Shown here piece by piece: positions 13,166 through 16,308 of a stretch of DNA of 16,308 nt. Source of the DNA: DASPKW01 sp038244055 (GTDB lineage Bacteria; Planctomycetota; Phycisphaerae; Tepidisphaerales; Tepidisphaeraceae). The notes below the pieces were generated by a model, which saw nothing but the letters and a program-made list of their open reading frames with translations, did not search any database and was not told the DNA's origin. The translations under genes and the position numbers were made by a program. Position 1 is the first letter of the stretch; each line of letters opens with the position of its first letter. The stretch spans positions 1 through 16,308 of the forward strand of contig JBBRTW010000119.1 of the NCBI GenBank assembly GCA_038244055.1. Reading direction: 5' to 3'.

Positions 13166-13289
13166 TCACCGGCGAGCTTTTGCCGTCGCGATGAATTGTC
13201 CGCGCTGGAGGCCGCCGATGCAATCAACTTTGCCGCGCCCATGGACTATGAACCTCGGACAAACCACAATGTCTGTCCGAAAGGAAACC

Positions 13290-14432
13290 ATGCGACTTGC
13301 CATTTTGAGTTTCATCCTTCTGCTGATCGGAACCCCCTGCCCTCTCTGCTTCGCCCAGCCGAAGGAGGGCGCGGCGAAAGAGGCCGGCTCCAGAGATGCG
13401 GGGGACATCACCAAGCCGACGCTGATCACGTTGAAGCTCAACGATGTATCGCCCCAGCAGGTCTTTGAGGAGGTCGCCAAAGACGCGGGCACGGAATTTT
13501 CGCTGATGCCCAAAACGCTCTGGACGCAGACGGCCACGCCGATGACCGTTTCCTATGAAAACCAGCCCTTCTGGCAGGTGATGCGCGATGCGTGCGCCAA
13601 GGCCGACCTCTCTCTCAAGCACGCCACCGACACCGCCGAGCCGCGCATCATCCTCGCCAAGGACAAGCAGGACTGGACCCAATACCCCGCCGTCGCCACC
13701 GGCCCCTTCCTGGTCAACCTGATCGGCCTGCACCGCGCCAGCACCGTCGACATGCGCAAGCCCGGCGAAGTGAATCGCACCTTTTACGCCAAGTTCACGG
13801 TTTTCTGCGAGCCGCGCGTGCGCCTGCTGCGCGGATCGCTGACGGCGAAGGTCGAAACGGCGGCCGATGACAAAGGAAACTCCATCGCGCCAAAACAAGC
13901 CGACCCCGATGCGGAGACGATGAATTTCATCACCTCATGGGTTTACAATATCGAAGCCAAGCTCGACTACCCGAAGGAGGCCGGGACGAAAATCCCCAGC
14001 CTGCGCTGCTCGGCCAAGTTTCTGGCGCAGACCCAGTCGGAGACCATCACGATCGCCGATCCGCTGGCCAGGAAAGGGGACACCGAGACGGTGGCCGGCC
14101 GGAAGATCACGCTCAAGGAATTGAAGCACACGCCCGAAGAGTGGGAAGCGACCTTTATCCTGTCGCGCGGCTCGCTCACGCCCGATCAGTGGTCGGCCGC
14201 GCTCTTCCCCGGCCATTCCATGAAACTCGTCGATGCCGATGGCCGATCGGTCATCGCCAAAGGTTTTGGCCTCGGCGGCAAGGGCGATGAATCGACCTTC
14301 ATCTTCAAGTTCGAGAAGGATCCGCCCAAGGGCACGCGCATCGGCAAGCCGGTCAAGCTCGTCTGGGAAATTCCCACACAGATCAAGTCGCTGCCGCTGG
14401 AGTTCGAGTTCAAGGATGTCACGATGCCGTAG
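13290..14432 (+). CDS. Exported protein of unknown function with possible STN-like N-terminal domain
   Basis: A 380-residue protein with a signal peptide (hydrophobic core, cleavage near CFAQ at residue 23). Residues about 44-110 read TLKLNDVSPQQVFEEVAKDAG, then PMTVSYENQPFWQVMRDACAKADL, which has the form of the secretin/TonB short N-terminal (STN) fold: a beta strand, then helix, then an N-Q-P-F-W-Q-V turn and helix. The rest is predicted mostly beta and includes TFYAKFTVFCEPRVRLL and two blocks rich in charged residues; I do not know its role. Proteins of this type are seen as hypothetical secreted proteins in planctomycetes, but this link is from memory and not tested. AAAGGA at 13280-13285 is 5 bases from the ATG at 13290, supporting this start over longer frames. 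The stop region is duplicated: a 12-bp segment with the stop codon occurs again 21 bases later. Confidence 0.72.
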   Translation: MRLAILSFILLLIGTPCPLCFAQPKEGAAKEAGSRDAGDITKPTLITLKLNDVSPQQVFEEVAKDAGTEFSLMPKTLWTQTATPMTVSYENQPFWQVMRDACAKADLSLKHATDTAEPRIILAKDKQDWTQYPAVATGPFLVNLIGLHRASTVDMRKPGEVNRTFYAKFTVFCEPRVRLLRGSLTAKVETAADDKGNSIAPKQADPDAETMNFITSWVYNIEAKLDYPKEAGTKIPSLRCSAKFLAQTQSETITIADPLARKGDTETVAGRKITLKELKHTPEEWEATFILSRGSLTPDQWSAALFPGHSMKLVDADGRSVIAKGFGLGGKGDESTFIFKFEKDPPKGTRIGKPVKLVWEIPTQIKSLPLEFEFKDVTMP

Positions 14433-14453
14433 GAACCGCGAACGATGCCGTAG
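14421..14453. repeat. 12-bp direct repeat over the stop codon
   Basis: ACGATGCCGTAG at 14421-14432, containing the last codons and the TAG stop, recurs at 14442-14453, exactly 21 bases downstream, so it stays in phase. It is a small tandem duplication that gives a second stop behind the first. Confidence 0.6.
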
Positions 14454-14460
14454 CGGCCGA

Positions 14461-15594
14461 TCACGAATCTCCGCCGCCACCGAAATCGCCGCCACCGCCG
14501 CCAAAGTCTCCACCGCCGCCGCCGGAGTCGCCTCCGCCGAAGGATCCCCCGCCCGCATCGCCGCCCCCGCCCGAATCGCCGCCGCCCCCTCCGCCGCCGC
14601 CGCCAAAGTCGCCGCCGCTACTGCCGAATGAGCCGCCGGAGGAATCGAAGTTCCCGCCCGGGGCCGACCAGTCCGGTTCGCTCGGGCCGGATTGCACCCC
14701 CGGCCCGCCGCCGCCGAACGATCCTTGGTCCGTCGGCGATCCGTAGGAAGTGCCGCTGTGGAAGAAGCGATCGTAGAGATACGAGCCCGCCGCCGCGCCG
14801 AACAGGCCGCCCAGCAGCGAAGAGCCCCATCCCCCGCCGCCGCCGCCACCATATCCGCCGCCATATCCGCCATACCCCGGGCCGCCGCCGCCATACCCGC
14901 CGTTGCCCTGGCCGCCGCCCATCCCGCCGCCGCGATTGAACATCGAGCGGATCAGCCCAAAGACAATCCACACCCCCACAATCAGGCACAGCCAGCCAAA
15001 AATATTCCCGCCGCCGCAGTTGTCGACCTTCCGCACCGGCGCGGGCGTCGCCGGCCCGCCGCGATTGCCACCGCTCATGGGCGGCGGAATCACCGTGCCA
15101 CTGCGCGAATCGCGCTTCTCGGCCACGTCCATCGTGCTCTTGATCGACTGCACCGCCTCGATCAGCGTGGCATCATCATTCTTCGCTTTCAGACCCGCGA
15201 TGAACAATTTACGCAGGTCGGCGGAGATTTCAGGCGTAAAGATCTTGGCCATCTCCGTATCCGGCAACACGCCCACCTCGCCGCCTTTGCGGACGATGAG
15301 AATGTACAGCCCGTTGAGCTTGGCCGCCCGCGCCTGCGCCGCCGCGAACTGCCGCGAGGTCTGCCCCTCCGGCACCTCGTTGAACGTCTCGATCAGCACT
15401 TCCTTGGCGTGGTGCTTGTTGAAGACTTCATCGATCACGCCCGTGGCCTTCGCCACCGCGGCGGCCGAGAAGAGCTTGGCGTTGTCGTTGATGCCGCGGC
15501 TGGAAGCGCCGGCCGGCATCGCGCCCGCCAGCAGCAGCAGCGCCGCGATCAGGCCCATGCGCGGGGCGAGGGACTTGGATAAGGTCATCGTCAT
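14461..15594 (-). CDS. TPM-domain membrane protein with long glycine-rich tail
   Basis: A 377-residue protein. A signal peptide (MTMTLSKSLAPRMGLIAAL, cleavage near AGA-SS) is followed by a diverged TPM domain at about residues 30-165. It begins INDNAKLFSAAAV and has LYILIVRKGGEVGVLPD in the usual places. A transmembrane helix follows (about 215-235, IFGWLCLIVGVWIVFGL), and then about 140 residues of low-complexity Gly/Ser with few charged residues. TPM proteins such as YgcG occur as exported or membrane proteins; some TPM domains were reported as phosphatases in plants, but the bacterial role is open. Start at 15594 has GGAGA six bases upstream; a frame 39 bases longer lacks that. It faces the exported protein gene at 13290 in a convergent arrangement with 28 bp between. 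The Gly-rich tail is highly repetitive, so its length may vary between strains. Confidence 0.82.
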   Translation of the reverse strand: MTMTLSKSLAPRMGLIAALLLLAGAMPAGASSRGINDNAKLFSAAAVAKATGVIDEVFNKHHAKEVLIETFNEVPEGQTSRQFAAAQARAAKLNGLYILIVRKGGEVGVLPDTEMAKIFTPEISADLRKLFIAGLKAKNDDATLIEAVQSIKSTMDVAEKRDSRSGTVIPPPMSGGNRGGPATPAPVRKVDNCGGGNIFGWLCLIVGVWIVFGLIRSMFNRGGGMGGGQGNGGYGGGGPGYGGYGGGYGGGGGGGWGSSLLGGLFGAAAGSYLYDRFFHSGTSYGSPTDQGSFGGGGPGVQSGPSEPDWSAPGGNFDSSGGSFGSSGGDFGGGGGGGGGDSGGGGDAGGGSFGGGDSGGGGGDFGGGGGDFGGGGDS

Positions 15595-15925
15595 GGCGAT
15601 TCTCCGTTCGTTGCTGGTTGCGCCGCAGCCCATCCTTCACGATAGGCCATTGTCTGCAAATGTCCGCAAATCGGCTGCGCCCATTTCTGCCACATTGTTC
15701 GGCCACTGGGAAGCCCGCGGCGACTATAAAACGGCGGCAAGTTCGTATCCCGGTGCTGTTTCCGGCCCGTAAACGTGCCTTTGCGCCCATCGCACGTTTG
15801 CGAATCATCTCCCGAACTCGACAATACCCTTTCCAGCCGGATCGCCGCCCCCCTGAATTGACACGATGACACTCACCGCCAATTCTCTCATTATAAAGCC
15901 CCCTTCATTCCCCATGCGAGCAAAC
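15595..15925. promoter_or_regulatory. Divergent intergenic region between TPM protein and acetylesterase genes
   Basis: About 330 bases between two genes facing away from each other. No small gene or RNA with support was seen. For the + strand gene there is a TTGACA at 15858-15863, but the best TATAAA-like box is at 15892-15897, too far for a standard sigma-70 spacing. Several open frames run through this stretch with no coding character. Confidence 0.35.
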
Positions 15926-16308
15926 ATGAAATTAAAACCACTGCTGCTCCTGGCCTCCCTGGCCACATTGTTATTCTGCCAGGCCGCCGACGCCCAACTC
16001 CAACTCGCCCAGCTTTTTTGCGACCACATGGTCATGCAGCGCCGCGCACCCGTGCCCGTCTGGGGCTGGGCCACGCCCGATGAACCCATCACCCTTTCCA
16101 TCGACCAGCAAACCAAAACCGCCAGGACCGACCCATCCGGCAAATGGATGATCCGCCTCGACCCCATGGAAACCGCCGCCCCGCGCAAGATGACCATCAA
16201 AGGAAGAACAGACACCTTCGAGCTCAATGACATCCTCCTCGGCGAGGTCTGGCTCTGCGCCGGCCAATCCAACATGGCCTGGCCCCTCAAGCAGGCGGCG
16301 AGCGGATC
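15926..16308 (+). CDS. Sialate O-acetylesterase family protein, 5' part
   Basis: The N-terminal 127 residues of an exported SGNH-type esterase of the sialate O-acetylesterase (SASA) family, which removes acetyl groups from sialic acid or other acetylated sugars. A signal peptide (KPLLLLASLATLLFCQA, cleavage near ADA-QL, residue 23) is followed by LAQLFCDHMVMQRRAPVPVWGWATP, typical of the N-terminal beta domain. Then comes ILLGEVWLCAGQSNM, the block with the catalytic serine (Ser115 within GQSNM). The gene runs off the window end, so the His and Asp of the triad are not seen. ATG at 15926 is used; an in-frame ATG at 15914 is also possible and neither has a strong ribosome binding site. In planctomycetes such enzymes often sit in polysaccharide utilisation settings, in line with the CBM32-like protein nearby. 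Confidence 0.92.
   Translation, partial: MKLKPLLLLASLATLLFCQAADAQLQLAQLFCDHMVMQRRAPVPVWGWATPDEPITLSIDQQTKTARTDPSGKWMIRLDPMETAAPRKMTIKGRTDTFELNDILLGEVWLCAGQSNMAWPLKQAASG

Larger units (their letters stand above)
13011..13289. promoter_or_regulatory. Divergent intergenic region with three hairpins
   Basis: This 279-base stretch separates two genes pointing away from each other, so it must hold both promoters, but no canonical -35/-10 pair stood out. It contains three perfect palindromes: 13068-13086, 13111-13142 and 13147-13165 (see separate entries). Open frames from the two sides enter the region, but the ribosome binding sites lie close to 13010 and 13290. Confidence 0.5.

Noticed and set aside
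13035..13289. Upstream extension of the exported protein gene at 13290
   Set aside because: The extra 85 residues cross three hairpins, lack a signal sequence at the start and would bury the real signal peptide inside the protein.
14692..15582. Open frames on the plus strand opposite the TPM-domain gene
   Set aside because: They are Pro/Arg/Ala-rich translations of the complement of a glycine-rich tail. The minus-strand reading has a signal peptide, a domain match and a ribosome binding site.

Overview
The window looks like chromosomal DNA of a GC-rich, Gram-negative heterotroph, most probably a planctomycete (Phycisphaerae-like) or another PVC-group bacterium. This rests on exported sialate O-acetylesterase and CBM32-like genes, many lipoproteins and signal peptides, an outer-membrane barrel and many short palindromic repeats. 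It is an inference; no rRNA or marker gene is present, and no tRNA, CRISPR array or intact transposase was seen.

Region 1 (140-6455, + strand) is a tight four-gene cassette: NHL beta-propeller lipoprotein, outer-membrane beta-barrel, a second paralogous NHL lipoprotein, and a multiheme c-type cytochrome with eleven CXXCH motifs and one CX3CH motif. Spacings are 32 bp, 24 bp and a 4-bp ATGA overlap, so co-expression is very likely. Barrel, surface propellers and multiheme protein together suggest an outer-membrane electron-transfer conduit. Region 2 (6456-8388, +) holds a GT-C membrane glycosyltransferase (ArnT/PMT type) that is cut in two by an in-frame stop lying inside a heptanucleotide repeat; both halves stay in one frame.

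Region 3 (8401-13010, - strand) has a glycerophosphodiester phosphodiesterase, a small lipoprotein, an L-lactate permease and an exported protein with two duplicated F5/8 type C (CBM32-like) domains. Its gaps, and even the permease coding sequence, carry long imperfect palindromes built from 7-bp units whose sequence differs from element to element. One of them is interrupted by a 140-bp MITE-like element with 15-bp terminal inverted repeats and a 10-bp flanking duplication. Region 4 (13011-16308) has a hairpin-rich divergent promoter region, an exported protein with a possible STN-like N-terminal domain, a TPM-domain protein with a glycine-rich tail on the opposite strand, and the 5' part of a sialate O-acetylesterase that runs off the end.

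The two things that stand out are the propeller-barrel-propeller-cytochrome cassette and the family of 7-nt-period palindromes that sit in, and in one case break, genes.
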